DNA of 64,000 bases from an uncultured Erythrobacter sp. (GCA_937899785.1 CALCCG010000183.1:1-64000); one strand, 5' to 3'; shown: positions 48,746-59,560, counted from the stretch's first letter. Made by a program: numbers and translations. Notes: a model not told the origin generated them from the sequence alone.

Positions 48746-49546
48746 TCACTTCTTGGGAGGCTGCCCGCGCAGGCGTGAGCGATGGGTCGACAGGTCGAGC
48801 ACTTCACCCGGCTGGTTGTCCTCACCTTGCAGCAGGCCCAGGCGCCGCGCGACTTCGCGGTAGGCTTCTTCTTCGCCGCCCATGTCCCGGCGGAAGCGGT
48901 CTTTGTCGAGCTTTTCGCCGGTCGCCATGTCCCACAGCCGACAGCCATCCGGACTGATCTCGTCGGCCAGGATCACGCGGCTGTAGTCCCCATCATAAAG
49001 CCGGCCAAACTCGAGCTTGAAATCAACCAGGCGGATGTCAATCGCGGCGAACATACCGCACAGGAAATCGTTGATCCGGATCGCCATTGACGAGATGTCG
49101 TGCATCTCCTCCTGGCTGGCCCAATTGAAACAGGCGATGTGCTCTTCCGCGATCAGCGGATCGCCAAGCGAATCATCCTTGAAGTAATATTCGATCAACG
49201 TGTGCGGCAGCGGTTCGCCTTCTTCGATGCCCAGCCGCTTGGAAAGCGAGCCGGCGGCCACGTTGCGCAGCACCACTTCGATTGGGATGATCTCAACCTG
49301 GCGCACCAATTGCTCGCGCATGTTCAGACGGCGGATGAAGTGGGTCGGGATGCCGATATGCGAAAGACGGCTGAAGACGTGCTCGCTGATGCGGTTGTTG
49401 ATCACGCCCTTGCCGTTGATCGTGCCCTGCTTTTCCGCGTTGAAGGCGGTGGCGTCGTCTTTGAAATATTGGATCAGCGTACCGGGTTCGGGACCCTCAT
49501 AGAGAATCTTGGCCTTGCCTTCGTAAATCTGACGACGACGGGACAT
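48746..49546 (-). CDS. purC: Phosphoribosylaminoimidazole-succinocarboxamide synthase
   Basis: [37 protein letters not shown]...[11 protein letters not shown]...[14 protein letters not shown]. Confidence 0.96.
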   Translation of the reverse strand: MSRRRQIYEGKAKILYEGPEPGTLIQYFKDDATAFNAEKQGTINGKGVINNRISEHVFSRLSHIGIPTHFIRRLNMREQLVRQVEIIPIEVVLRNVAAGSLSKRLGIEEGEPLPHTLIEYYFKDDSLGDPLIAEEHIACFNWASQEEMHDISSMAIRINDFLCGMFAAIDIRLVDFKLEFGRLYDGDYSRVILADEISPDGCRLWDMATGEKLDKDRFRRDMGGEEEAYREVARRLGLLQGEDNQPGEVLDLSTHRSRLRGQPPKK

Positions 49547-49586
49547 GAACGTGCACCCTCCTGGCAGCGGCCCACCTTGCTGCGAA

Positions 49587-49661
49587 TGGTGCCCGGGGGC
49601 GGAATCGAACCACCGACACGCGGATTTTCAATCCGCTGCTCTACCCCTGAGCTACCCGGGC
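49587..49661 (-). tRNA. tRNA-Phe (anticodon GAA), CCA encoded
   Basis: GCCCGGGTAGCTCAGGGGTAGAGCAGCGGATTGAAAATCCGCGTGTCGGTGGTTCGATTCCGCCCCCGGGCACCA; all four stems pair, loop TTGAAAA. Confidence 0.96.
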
Positions 49662-49753
49662 ATTCGCTGCGGCGACGGTGGTCTTCAAAGGCCACCGGCG
49701 AGCAAATGAGTGCGCGCCTATGCCGAGGCCACGCGCGATTGGCAAGCGCAAAA

Positions 49754-49942
49754 TCACTCTTGTTCGGGCCAGTTCGCGCTGGCGATCTCTTCGGGGCTCG
49801 CCGAGCGACCGGGAACCGCATAGCCATCGCCGAACCACTGCGCCAGATCGCGATCTTTGCATCGTTGTGAACAGAATGGGGCGAAGTCCGCCACGCGCGG
49901 TTTGCCACACATTGGGCAGGATTTTGCGGCGGTGTTCGTCAT
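49754..49942 (-). CDS. yacG: DNA gyrase inhibitor YacG family zinc protein
   Basis: KSCPMCGKPRVADFAPFCSQRCKDRDLAQWFGDGYAVPG. Confidence 0.92.
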   Translation of the reverse strand: MTNTAAKSCPMCGKPRVADFAPFCSQRCKDRDLAQWFGDGYAVPGRSASPEEIASANWPEQE

Positions 49943-50913
49943 GAAGCGGCAATTTGGGCCCGGGGCGCCTCAAGCGCAAGACCGGGATCGGTTTCAATTC
50001 GAACAACGCGTCCTGTGCGCTGCGCAAGGTCTCCTATCCACTGCGGTTTGAGCTTTGCCTTGAGCGCGGGGTGAACGCCTAACAGCAGCACCGGGCCCGT
50101 TCCTTGCGCGCGCTCGGCCACACGCAAAGCGTACCGGGCGCACAGCGCAACGCGCGATGTCGCGAAGCGCTGGAGCAGCGATGGGCCCTCCAACCGCGCA
50201 ACCAGCTGGACAAAGCCAAACCCGTTGATCGCGGTGCGTTCATGCGGCCACCCGTTCAGCTCGGCTGCAAGCGCTTCGTCGAGCGCGCGGCGATCGGCCT
50301 TGGCCTCCATCGTTGGAAAATCGATCCCGATATTGCCGCCCACTCCAAACCAGCGCAGCGCTCGGGCGATTGCCGGGATCGCGGCGAGCGCGACCTCACG
50401 CGGGCTGCCCTGGCCATCAACATCACTCACCGTCATGGCCGGAGTGGCGCTGCACACGATCTCTCCACCCGAAAACGCCAGCGATCCGGATGACGCCGCG
50501 TGCCAGACCTCCTCCCAGAGCCCTGCCTCAAAAGCGGGCATATATGCGCCCATCGGAAAGGCGGGGCCTGGCTGTGCCGCTTCCTTGGGCAGCGTGTCGG
50601 CGAGGTAGCGCCCGTGGGCCTGTTTGAAGCGCCCCCGTTCAGCAACAGGCGCGCGTGTGATGGACAACGCGAAACGCGCGCCTTGGGTTATCTCTTGTGG
50701 GAGATGATCGACCAGCACGTTTGCGCCATTCTCCAGAGTTGCAAGGCCGCGGCGGGCGCCCGCCGGCTTGGTGGAAAGCTGCGCCATGCGCGCCTCGCCT
50801 GCCCGTAGCTCGCCCGGCCAGGAAAGCGCAGCGGCGCGGACTGCATCACCTTCGATCAGCAGCGCGCGGGTCTCACCGATCCCTTCCTCGATCCGCCATT
50901 CAGCCAAGGGCAA
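49939..50913 (-). CDS. RNase E/G-family-like protein, short form
   Basis: RWFGVGGNIGIDFPTMEAKADRRALDEALAAEL resembles the RNase E/G core; much shorter than canonical RNase E/G. Confidence 0.7.
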   Translation of the reverse strand: MPLAEWRIEEGIGETRALLIEGDAVRAAALSWPGELRAGEARMAQLSTKPAGARRGLATLENGANVLVDHLPQEITQGARFALSITRAPVAERGRFKQAHGRYLADTLPKEAAQPGPAFPMGAYMPAFEAGLWEEVWHAASSGSLAFSGGEIVCSATPAMTVSDVDGQGSPREVALAAIPAIARALRWFGVGGNIGIDFPTMEAKADRRALDEALAAELNGWPHERTAINGFGFVQLVARLEGPSLLQRFATSRVALCARYALRVAERAQGTGPVLLLGVHPALKAKLKPQWIGDLAQRTGRVVRIETDPGLALEAPRAQIAAS

Positions 50914-51472
50914 AGCCAGCCGATTTGAGTAATGCGCGCGCTTCGAAGAGCGGCAGACCCATGACGCTCGAATGGCTGCCGCGGATCCACTGGATCAGCC
51001 CCTCTGCCGCGCCCTGGATTGCATAGCCGCCCGCTTTGCCGCGCCATTCATCGCCGGCGATGTAGGCGTCAATCTCATCCCGGCTGAGCGACTTGAAGCG
51101 TACAATGTTCTCGCTCAGTCGCGATTTGATCGAACCATCGGGCGCGCGCAGAACGACACTGGAAAGGACAATATGACGGCGTCCCGACAGCAATTCCAGA
51201 CATTCGCGCGCTTCGCCTTCCTCTTCGGTTTTGGGCAGGATGCGCCGCCCAGCCGCCACCACCGTATCACCGGCAAGAACAAAGCCTCTGGCCTCAATCG
51301 CGCGCGCCTTTTGTTCGCCCATCCGCAGCGCATAGTCGCGTGGACGCTCGCTTGAAAGCGGCGTTTCGTCGATATTGGCGGGCTCGATCGCGTCGGGCAC
51401 AACGCCGAGCCGCGCCAACAGATCGCGCCGACGAGGGGACGCGGAGGCAAGAGTGAGATGCGGCGCGCTCAT
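50900..51472 (-). CDS. maf: Maf-family nucleotide pyrophosphatase
   Basis: LTLASASPRRRDLLARLGVVPDAIEPANIDE...LAGDTVVAAGRRILPK...GYAIQGAAEGLIQWIRGSHSSVMGLPL. Confidence 0.94.
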   Translation of the reverse strand: MSAPHLTLASASPRRRDLLARLGVVPDAIEPANIDETPLSSERPRDYALRMGEQKARAIEARGFVLAGDTVVAAGRRILPKTEEEGEARECLELLSGRRHIVLSSVVLRAPDGSIKSRLSENIVRFKSLSRDEIDAYIAGDEWRGKAGGYAIQGAAEGLIQWIRGSHSSVMGLPLFEARALLKSAGFALG

Positions 51473-51486
51473 GAGCGCGGGCGGCG

Positions 51487-51732
51487 TTACTGCGGTCCGG
51501 GACCGCCGCGGCCCGGCATGAAGCGATAGGTGATGCGCGCCTTGGTCAGATCATACGGGGTGAGTTCGCACAGCACTTCGTCACCAACGAGCACGCGGAT
51601 TCGGTTTTTGCGCATCTTGCCCGCTGTGTGGCCGAGCACTTCATGACCGTTTTCAAGCTCCACTCTAAACATCGCGTTGGGCAACAATTCCACCACGCGC
51701 CCACGCATTTCGAGGAGTTCTTCTTTGGCCAT
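51487..51732 (-). CDS. infA: Translation initiation factor IF-1
   Basis: [81 protein letters not shown]. Confidence 0.95.
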   Translation of the reverse strand: MAKEELLEMRGRVVELLPNAMFRVELENGHEVLGHTAGKMRKNRIRVLVGDEVLCELTPYDLTKARITYRFMPGRGGPGPQ

Positions 51733-51943
51733 GTAATTCCTTAAGTCGGTTGCTCGGAGAAACGTTCCGTCGGTCTGGGCCGGGCGTTTAGCGATGAAGA
51801 GAACAAAATGGAAGCCTCGTGCGTTAGGGCTTGCAAACCCCTCCACCAGGCGCGTCTCCTCCCGCGCTTCCGTCGTTCTCACGGTGCAAACTGATACACG
51901 CTGTTGCTTGTCTGCTCGCGCGCATTGCTGAAAAGGCCCCCGC

Positions 51944-54900
51944 ATGACCTTGATCCCCCAAACGCGCGTTTGCCTGCTGGCTGGCGTTTGCCTTGCCACG
52001 TTAAGCGGTTTGGGCAGCGCCGCGCCGCTTTTCGCTCAGGGGTCGCAAGCCGGCGCGCTTGCGGGTGACGGGGTTGGATACGCTGCGCAGCGCGCTCGCG
52101 ATGAGGGCCTAAGCGCGCAGCAAGGCGCTCAAGAGGCGGACGAAACCGAATTTGGGGCGGATAGCGGCGGCGGCCCCGGCAATGAGTTGCAAGAAGGACC
52201 CGACGGCACCGAGATTGTCGTTGAGGGCGTGCGCCTGCGCGGGCAGTTAGACGTGGAACAGGAGCCGATCCTGGAGCTGGGCGAAGCGGATATCGCGGCG
52301 GAGGGCGTCGCGTCTATCGCCGATCTCGTGACGCAGATTCAGAATCAAACCGGTTCCGCGCGCGGACGCGGCGGAGGCGGGCGTCCGGTTATCCTCGTCA
52401 ATGGCATTCGTCCGGGAAGCTTTCGAGAACTGTTCCAATACCCACCCGAAGCGTTGGCCAAGGTCGAGGTTTTCCCCGAAGAAGTCGCCCAGCGGTTCGG
52501 TTTCCCGCCGGATCGCCGCGTGATCAATCTAATCCTCAAAGAGAACTATTCCAGCCGCGAGATCGAGCTCGAGTTTGAAGGCCCCGCGCGCGGCGGCAAT
52601 CTCACCACCGAGCAAGAGTTTGGCTATCTCAAGATCGCCGATGGCGGCCGGTTCAACATCAACTTCACCGCGCAAGATGTCTCCTTACTGACCGAGGATG
52701 AGCGCAACATCATCCAGCCGCCGGGTTCGACATCGGACCTGGCGACTGATCCCAGCCAGGCGGAATTCCGAAGCCTCATCCCCGACAGCCGTGTCCTCGA
52801 CGCCAATATCAGCTGGGCCAAGGCCTATCTGGAGAGCGGTCTCTCGCTTTCGGCCAACGCCAATTACGAACGCCGCGACAGCCGCAGTCTCGACGGTCTC
52901 AACCTCGTAACCCTGACCAATCCGGACGGCGAAAGCCTGACGCGCACCTTTGGCGAGGACGACCCGCTCGAGCGGCGCAGCGCCACCGATACGGGCGCCG
53001 TGGCTGGTTCGCTCACTTTGCCGGTCAACGCTTTCCGCCTGACCAGCACCTTTGATGCCAGCCTCACCGAAAACACCACCGAGATAGACAATCCGTTTGA
53101 CACAAGCGCTCTGCAACTGGCGGCGCTTGACGGATCGCTTGCGATTGACGGCGAGCTGCCGACCAGCGCGGATGCTGGGTTCGAGACCGCCTTTTCGCGC
53201 ACTTGGCTTGCGTCGACGCTTACCACCGTGCGCGGCCCCTTGGCGAACTTGCCGGGGGGTGAGCTGCTCACAACCTTTGATATCGGATACAATTGGAACC
53301 GGCTGGAAAGCGCTGACACGCGGACGCAAGAGGACGTGCAGCTGACGCGCGGCAATCTTTCAACCGGGGCCAATTTTGTGATCCCGATCACCAGCCGCCG
53401 CAACGGTTTTGCCGACGCGTTGGGCAGTTTCACGCTGAACGCGCAGATCGGGGTCGAAGAGCTCTCCGATTTCGGAACTCTCGGCGACTACAACACCTCG
53501 CTCAATTGGTCGCCTGTGGACGGGCTCGATTTGTCAGCGACCTACATTTATCGTGAGGTCGCCCCGAGCCTTGGCGATCTCGGCAACCCTCCGGTCACCA
53601 ATTTCAACGTCCCGGTCTTCGATTTCGTGAACGGGGAAACCGTGCTGGCCACCGTCACCACGGGCGGCAATCCGCAATTGCCAGCGGAAACCCAGCGAGA
53701 CTGGAAGTTCGCCGTCAATTGGGAGCTGCCCTTTGTCGACGGAGTGCGCTTCACGGTCGAATATATTCGCAACCGCTCTGATGATGTGACCAGCGCGTTT
53801 CCGCAGGTGACTGACGAGATCGAGGGAGCCTTCCCAGACCGGATTACACGCGATGCGTCCGGCACGCTGATCGCTCTTGATCGGCGTCCGGTCAGCTTTT
53901 CCGAGACCCGCTCGGACCGCTTGCAGTTCCGCCTCTCGGCGCGCGGCGGGTTTGGCGGCGCGGGTGGTGGCCCTCGTGGAGGAGGAGGGGGTCGAGGCGG
54001 GCCGCCTTTTGGCGCCTCAGCGCGCGGTGGACCGCCCGCTTCGTCAAGCGGATCGAGCACCCCTCCATCCGGTGCCGGCGGGCCACCGCGTTTTGGCACA
54101 GCACCTGGTGCACCGGCGCAAGCAGGCGGCCTGCCGGGCGGTGGCGGTCCGGGTGGCGGCTTTATGGCGTTTCGCGAGCGGATCTGCGCCGATGACGGCC
54201 TTGACCTTTTGAAGCGGATCGTCGCTGCGGCTCAAAATGGCGAGGATGTTTCTGCGCTGGCTCCGGGCCTTCCACCCCAAGCCATAGAGCGCATTGTCGC
54301 GCGTTTGGGCGGCGGCGGGGAGAATGTAAGCGACGAACAGCTTGAGATGGCGCGCTCGCGCATTTGTTCGCTGGACCCGGCTCGCCTGTCGGGTCGCGGT
54401 GGGCCGCCTCGTGGACCCGGTGCGCCCGGTCAGCCGCAAGGCCCGGGAGTGCCAGGCGGACCGGGGCCGCAATCGGACGCGATGGCGAGTGCGCAGGCGC
54501 GGCTGTGCGGTGAGAACGGTCTGGCCACAATGCGCGAGCTTGTGGCCAAAATTGAGCGCGGCGAGGACGTCTCGGACATTCTGCCGGGAATGGATCCGCA
54601 ATTCCTCAAATTCGGGCTCGATCGGATGCGTTCTGACGATGGCAGTGTCCCGGATGCCGCGCTGGACCGGATGCGCAGTCGGATTTGCTCGACCATGCCG
54701 CAGTCCGGCCAGGGTGGCCCGCCGAGCGCTGGCGGTGCCCCCGCACAAGGGGCCGGCGGCCCCGCGTTCAATCCGTTAGCAGCGGGAGGACGGCGCGGTT
54801 GGCGCTATTTCGTCAACCTCACGCACACACTTGAGTTGCAGAGCGAGATTCTCATCGCGCCCGGTGTCGAGGTGCTCGACCAGCTTGATGGCGATGCGAC

Positions 54901-55273
54901 CGGTGCGTTTGGCTTCCCGCGCCATTCCTCCCGATTGGAAGCCGGGCTGTTTGGCAACGGTGTCGGCTTCCGTTTGTCGGGGCGCTACACCGGCGAAACG
55001 CGGCTGGATGGCTCGGATACGGGCGGCAGCGGCGATCTGTTCTTCAACGATCTCGCTACGTTCGACCTGCGCGTCTTTGGCAATGTGGACCAGATCACAG
55101 GCAGCCGGAGCCCGGCGCTCAAAAACCTGCGCGTTTCCTTGAGAATGGACAACATTTTCGACGCCCAGCGCGCGGTGCGGGACGAAAACGGGGACACACC
55201 GATCAATTACCAACCGTTCGTGATCGATCCGGTTGGTCGCTTTATCGGGATCGATATCCGCAAGCTGTTCTGA
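51944..55273 (+). CDS. TonB-dependent receptor-like outer-membrane protein with large Gly/Pro-rich insertion
   Basis: Plug-like region [77 protein letters not shown]; beta-barrel-like segments either side of a low-complexity insertion. Confidence 0.85.
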   Translation: MTLIPQTRVCLLAGVCLATLSGLGSAAPLFAQGSQAGALAGDGVGYAAQRARDEGLSAQQGAQEADETEFGADSGGGPGNELQEGPDGTEIVVEGVRLRGQLDVEQEPILELGEADIAAEGVASIADLVTQIQNQTGSARGRGGGGRPVILVNGIRPGSFRELFQYPPEALAKVEVFPEEVAQRFGFPPDRRVINLILKENYSSREIELEFEGPARGGNLTTEQEFGYLKIADGGRFNINFTAQDVSLLTEDERNIIQPPGSTSDLATDPSQAEFRSLIPDSRVLDANISWAKAYLESGLSLSANANYERRDSRSLDGLNLVTLTNPDGESLTRTFGEDDPLERRSATDTGAVAGSLTLPVNAFRLTSTFDASLTENTTEIDNPFDTSALQLAALDGSLAIDGELPTSADAGFETAFSRTWLASTLTTVRGPLANLPGGELLTTFDIGYNWNRLESADTRTQEDVQLTRGNLSTGANFVIPITSRRNGFADALGSFTLNAQIGVEELSDFGTLGDYNTSLNWSPVDGLDLSATYIYREVAPSLGDLGNPPVTNFNVPVFDFVNGETVLATVTTGGNPQLPAETQRDWKFAVNWELPFVDGVRFTVEYIRNRSDDVTSAFPQVTDEIEGAFPDRITRDASGTLIALDRRPVSFSETRSDRLQFRLSARGGFGGAGGGPRGGGGGRGGPPFGASARGGPPASSSGSSTPPSGAGGPPRFGTAPGAPAQAGGLPGGGGPGGGFMAFRERICADDGLDLLKRIVAAAQNGEDVSALAPGLPPQAIERIVARLGGGGENVSDEQLEMARSRICSLDPARLSGRGGPPRGPGAPGQPQGPGVPGGPGPQSDAMASAQARLCGENGLATMRELVAKIERGEDVSDILPGMDPQFLKFGLDRMRSDDGSVPDAALDRMRSRICSTMPQSGQGGPPSAGGAPAQGAGGPAFNPLAAGGRRGWRYFVNLTHTLELQSEILIAPGVEVLDQLDGDATGAFGFPRHSSRLEAGLFGNGVGFRLSGRYTGETRLDGSDTGGSGDLFFNDLATFDLRVFGNVDQITGSRSPALKNLRVSLRMDNIFDAQRAVRDENGDTPINYQPFVIDPVGRFIGIDIRKLF
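54170..54378 (+). repeat. Intragenic Cys-paired repeat unit 1 inside the outer-membrane protein
   Basis: [70 protein letters not shown]. Confidence 0.75.
54490..54705 (+). repeat. Intragenic Cys-paired repeat unit 2 inside the outer-membrane protein
   Basis: [71 protein letters not shown]; shares C-x3-GL...GEDVS-[AD]-[IL]-xPG...MRSRICS pattern with unit 1. Confidence 0.75.
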
Positions 55274-55285
55274 GGCGAGCCGCGC

Positions 55286-56134
55286 TTACAGGCTCAGCTT
55301 GGGGAACAACCAGCTTTGGCCTTGGCTCGCTTCAAACGGGGCCCATTCCCCTTCTGGTTGCGCCAACCGATCGGCAATGGCGATCATAACAGAAGGATTG
55401 ACGCCAAGGCCGCAATGGCTGGCGTAGACTAGGATGTTCTCGCTCGGCGCTCCGGTCGCCTTGGCCGGGTCCTGAACGCTGCCGCGCCAGTGGACGACGC
55501 CATCCGTCTTGGTCAGCACCGAAGTGGTCGGCACCGGCGGAGCAATGTCGAGGCCACGGAACTGGCCGTCGCGAATGCGTTCAGGTTCGTCGCCGTTGAA
55601 AAACTTGAACAGGCGCGCGGCGTTGGTGTGGTTGCGATCATCGGTGATGGGGCTGCCAAGGCTCATCACCAACCGCACTTTATCCGGGTGCAGTTTGGCA
55701 AGCTCGCGTGCGAGCACACCGCCCAAACTCCAGCCGATCAGCGAAACTTTGCCGCCGCTGTCCTGGAACAGCCGCTCCAATTGGTCTTCCAGTTTCCGGA
55801 TAAGCTCTTCGTTGACGCGCACGTTGCGGCCCGAATCCCAGCCATGCGCGTCATAGCCAAGGCTTCTGAGCAGACCGCGCATCGGGATAGTCGAACTGTT
55901 GGTGGCCATAAATCCTGGCAGCGTCATCACGGCATGGCCGTCGCCTTGTGGGAGGCTCGTCATCCAGGCCCGCGAGGCGTAAAACGCGGCGAATTCCAGC
56001 ATCGCGCGGCCTTCGGAAAGCGTCCAAATGCGGTGCGGCGGTCTGGGAAGCTCGGTCGGCATTTCGCGCTCAAGCTTGCCGTCATTGACGATGATGCTGC
56101 CGGGCAGGGGCTGCATGGGTGCCATAGAGGCCAT
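55286..56134 (-). CDS. Alpha/beta hydrolase
   Basis: VSLIGWSLGGVLARELAKLHPDKVRLVMSLGSPI (GxSxG); overlaps the upstream acyltransferase gene. Confidence 0.85.
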   Translation of the reverse strand: MASMAPMQPLPGSIIVNDGKLEREMPTELPRPPHRIWTLSEGRAMLEFAAFYASRAWMTSLPQGDGHAVMTLPGFMATNSSTIPMRGLLRSLGYDAHGWDSGRNVRVNEELIRKLEDQLERLFQDSGGKVSLIGWSLGGVLARELAKLHPDKVRLVMSLGSPITDDRNHTNAARLFKFFNGDEPERIRDGQFRGLDIAPPVPTTSVLTKTDGVVHWRGSVQDPAKATGAPSENILVYASHCGLGVNPSVMIAIADRLAQPEGEWAPFEASQGQSWLFPKLSL

Positions 56135-57750
56135 TACTTGCTCTCCTCGGTGATGCGCGCGGCCGACGCTGATGTCGGTTTGCGCTTGGCCGTGGATCCC
56201 TTCCTAGCCGGTTTGCGTGTCGTCCTCTTTGACACAGGTTTTGTCTTTGGTGCGGGCTTGCCCGCCGGTTTTCTACCGCGCGGGTTAGCACGTACGGTCT
56301 TAACCGTCGATTGAGGAGCGCCTTTCGCATCCACAGCCTTGGCGGCGGCCAGCAGATCGTCAAAGCTTTCCTGCAGGCATTCGGAATAGAATTCCGGGTC
56401 CGGCATGATGTCGCGGCACGCGGTGAAGCTGATATAGGCCTCATCGACATAGGATTGGACGACGTGTGCCAGGCCCAACCCATCGGTAAGGCAAATGAGC
56501 GAGAGCGCCATGCTCTCAAGCCGCGCGCTGGATGAATAGATGTGCACCGGCGGGCCGGGCACATTGGTCACCACGGTGTTGAACGGCATCGCCCGGTGCG
56601 CAAGGCTGACGCGGCTGAACAATTGCGCCCCCAGCGCCATGTAGAGCAGCGGGTTGACCTTGCTCACCTCGGTCATGGTGCGCGCGCCGATGGCGTTGGT
56701 CATCGCCTTGGAATTGCTCGTTTGGCTGTAGACGTATTCGAGGCGCTCTTTGGGATCGGCGAGATGCGTGCCCAGCGGGGCGACCATGGCGGAGACCTGG
56801 TTGCCCATATCGCCCTTTTCCCCGTCGGATCGCACTGAGATCGGGGCCATCGCGGTCATCGTCGATTTGGGCAGATCATCCTTGGCAGTGAGATATTTGT
56901 TCAGCGCCCCGCCGATCACAGCGATGGCCACATCGTTGACCTTCGCCTCGGGTAACAGCGCGCGGATCGACTTGAACGCTTTGAGATCAAAGCTTCGCCC
57001 TTCGACCACGCGGTGCGGCGAGATCGTCTTGTTAAAGCGCGTGCGCGGCGGAATTATGTCGCTGGTGATCTTGAAATCGCGCGCGATCAGCCCCTTGATC
57101 GCGCTCGCGACGCCGGGAATGCTTTGCGCCGCAACTTGCGCCTGACGCAGCGGATTGATCAGTGAATTGACGTAGGACTTGCCCAAAAGCTCGACCGGGC
57201 CAGGGATTTTCTCCGGCTTCCAGGTGTCGGGTTCGTTCGGGGGAGGCGTGTTGGGCGCGAGCGTGTGCAGCGCCTCCATCAAATCAATCCCGCTCATCCC
57301 GTCAATCGCGGAGTGATGAACCTTGGTCACGAAGGCAAAACACCCCGGGGGATAGCCCTCAACCGCATCGAGACCTTCGACCACGGTGAACTCCCAGGGC
57401 GGGCGGTTGAGATCAAGCGGGCGCGCGTGAATGCGCGCGGCCTGGATGCACAATTGCCGCCAATCGCCGGGCCTGGGCAAAGCGACATGGCGCACGTGGT
57501 ATTCAAGATCGAAATCGGGGTCTTCTATCCAGTAGGGATAGTCGAGATCAAACGGAACGCGGACCAGCCGCTGACGCATGGTGCGCGAGAGCTGCATGCG
57601 CGATCCAATGAACGCCAGAATATCCTTAAACCGGACAAAGCCACCCGGAGCGGTTTCCGGATTGTAGATCAGGACGCTGCCGATATGCATCGGCGAATTG
57701 GGCGATTCCATCGCCACAAACGAGGAATCCATGCCTTGCAGTTGCCGCAA
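56134..57750 (-). CDS. Wax ester synthase/diacylglycerol acyltransferase (WS/DGAT) family
   Basis: MRQLQGMDSSFVAMESPNSPMHIGSVLIY; HHxxxD motif in VTKVHHSAIDGMSGIDLMEAL; TNVPGPPVHIY. Confidence 0.94.
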   Translation of the reverse strand: MRQLQGMDSSFVAMESPNSPMHIGSVLIYNPETAPGGFVRFKDILAFIGSRMQLSRTMRQRLVRVPFDLDYPYWIEDPDFDLEYHVRHVALPRPGDWRQLCIQAARIHARPLDLNRPPWEFTVVEGLDAVEGYPPGCFAFVTKVHHSAIDGMSGIDLMEALHTLAPNTPPPNEPDTWKPEKIPGPVELLGKSYVNSLINPLRQAQVAAQSIPGVASAIKGLIARDFKITSDIIPPRTRFNKTISPHRVVEGRSFDLKAFKSIRALLPEAKVNDVAIAVIGGALNKYLTAKDDLPKSTMTAMAPISVRSDGEKGDMGNQVSAMVAPLGTHLADPKERLEYVYSQTSNSKAMTNAIGARTMTEVSKVNPLLYMALGAQLFSRVSLAHRAMPFNTVVTNVPGPPVHIYSSSARLESMALSLICLTDGLGLAHVVQSYVDEAYISFTACRDIMPDPEFYSECLQESFDDLLAAAKAVDAKGAPQSTVKTVRANPRGRKPAGKPAPKTKPVSKRTTRKPARKGSTAKRKPTSASAARITEESK

Positions 57751-57900
57751 GTCGCTCTCCTATCCCGGTTTCGCGCTGCTGTTTTCGCGCGTTTAACCCG
57801 GGGTAAGGGCGTTTGTGTTGCGAGACAAGTTGACGCGGGCGGCAGGTTGAAAGGCGGTCATGCGCGTGGAGGCAAGAAAGTTACGCTGGCCCAGACGCGC

Positions 57901-58320
57901 TCATGGGGCCGCGGCGCGATCGCTGCGCCACCAGTCGCCAGCGCCTAGGCTGCGCAGCGGCGCAAATCCGGCCAACACCATCAGGCCTGCCAAGATCGCC
58001 AAGTTCTTGATGAAATTCTGGGTTTCGCGTTCCACCATCGCCTCAGCCACATTCCAGAAGTCGTGGAGCATGACGTTGACCAGCAAGACGTAGATCACAA
58101 AGCCATAGGCGACGAGCTTTACGTGACGCCCGCTGATAAGCAGCAGGCCGCCAACGATGTTGGTGACGGTGGCTATCCACATCAACGGGGTCGCAAAGGC
58201 GATATTGTGGCTCTCCATATAGGCGATGGTCTGATCCGGCGCGGCAGCCTTCATCAGGCCGGGCAGGAGGAAATACAGCCCCAATAGGACCCGACCGATT
58301 GTTACGCTCGCTTGCGACAT
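57901..58320 (-). CDS. DoxX-family membrane protein
   Basis: MSQASVTIGRVLLGLYFLLPGLMKAAAPDQTIAYMESHNIAFATPLMWIATVTNIVGGLLLISG. Confidence 0.85.
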   Translation of the reverse strand: MSQASVTIGRVLLGLYFLLPGLMKAAAPDQTIAYMESHNIAFATPLMWIATVTNIVGGLLLISGRHVKLVAYGFVIYVLLVNVMLHDFWNVAEAMVERETQNFIKNLAILAGLMVLAGFAPLRSLGAGDWWRSDRAAAP

Positions 58321-58348
58321 GGCTTGGCTCTCCCTGTTTGGCCCTTGA

Positions 58349-59560
58349 TCACACGGCCAGCGCCTCACCGCAAGCCACCCCGCTCGCCCAGGCCCATTGG
58401 AAGTTGTATCCACCCAGCCAGCCCGTGACGTCGACCGCTTCGCCAATGGCGTAAAGGCCGGGCACGCGATTGGCTTGCATGGTCTGCGAAGAAAGTTCCG
58501 AGGTTGCGATGCCGCCTATGGTGACTTCGGCCTTCGCAAAGCCCTCGGTGCCGTTGGGGGTAAAGCGCCACTTGGCCAGCCGCTCCATCGCCGCGCGCAG
58601 CGCCTTGTCGGAGGTGTTGGCGAGCTCGCTTTCGATGCTGATCTTATCGGCCAGCGCGTCGGCCAGCCGGTCGGGCAGGTGCTCGCGCAGCGCCGATCTG
58701 AGAGTGGCGCGCGGCCGGTCGCGCTTGGCGGACAGCAACCATCCGATCTCAGCCGCTGGCAGAAAGGCGATCGCGATATCCTCGCCATGGCGCCAATAGG
58801 ATGAGATTTGCAGGATCGCCGGGCCGGACAGCCCCTTATGCGTAAACAGCGCGGCTTCCTCAAAGCTGGCCTTGCCGGTCGAGGCGCGCACCGGAGCCGA
58901 TACGCCCGAAAGCTCGCGAAAAAGAACATCCTCGCCCCCTAGGGTCAGCGGGACAAGCGCCGGGCGCGGTTCGACCACTTTGAGCCCGAATTGTCGCGCC
59001 AGATCATAGGCAAAGCCGCTCGCGCCCATCTTCGGGATCGACGGGCCACCGGTGGCGATCACGAGGGACGGGGCGGAGTAGGTTTCACCGGAGGCCGAAA
59101 CTCCGAAGACACCGTCTTCGTGTACCACGGTTGTGACGGCGGCGTCGCAAATGACGTCCACGCTTTGGGTGCATTCGTTCAAGAGCATCTGGACAATCTG
59201 CTTGGCCGATCCGTCACAGAACAGCTGGCCCAACGTCTTTTCGTGCCAAGCGATGCCGTGCCTATCGACCAATTCGATAAAGTCAGCCGGCGTGTACCGC
59301 GCCAGCGCCGATTTGGCGAAATGCGGGTTGGCGGACAGGAAGTTGGCGGGGCCTGCGCCCAGATTGGTGAAATTGCAGCGGCCACCGCCCGAAATCAGGA
59401 TTTTCTTGCCGGGCCTTTCGGCTTTTTCGAGCACCGCGACGCGGAGGCCCCGCTGGCTCGCCGCGCCCGCGCACATCAAGCCTGCGGCACCCGCGCCGAG
59501 GATAATCACGTCATATGTCTGCACGCGCCTGCCGATAGTCCGGTGCGAACGGATTGCCAA
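58349..59560 (-). CDS. NAD(P)/FAD-dependent oxidoreductase, YhiN/HI0933-like family
   Basis: YDVIILGAGAAGLMCAGAASQRGLRVAVLEKAERPGKKILISGGGRCNFTNLGA; PGLYAIGEAVDVTGWLGGYNFQWAWASG. Confidence 0.93.
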   Translation of the reverse strand: MAIRSHRTIGRRVQTYDVIILGAGAAGLMCAGAASQRGLRVAVLEKAERPGKKILISGGGRCNFTNLGAGPANFLSANPHFAKSALARYTPADFIELVDRHGIAWHEKTLGQLFCDGSAKQIVQMLLNECTQSVDVICDAAVTTVVHEDGVFGVSASGETYSAPSLVIATGGPSIPKMGASGFAYDLARQFGLKVVEPRPALVPLTLGGEDVLFRELSGVSAPVRASTGKASFEEAALFTHKGLSGPAILQISSYWRHGEDIAIAFLPAAEIGWLLSAKRDRPRATLRSALREHLPDRLADALADKISIESELANTSDKALRAAMERLAKWRFTPNGTEGFAKAEVTIGGIATSELSSQTMQANRVPGLYAIGEAVDVTGWLGGYNFQWAWASGVACGEALAV

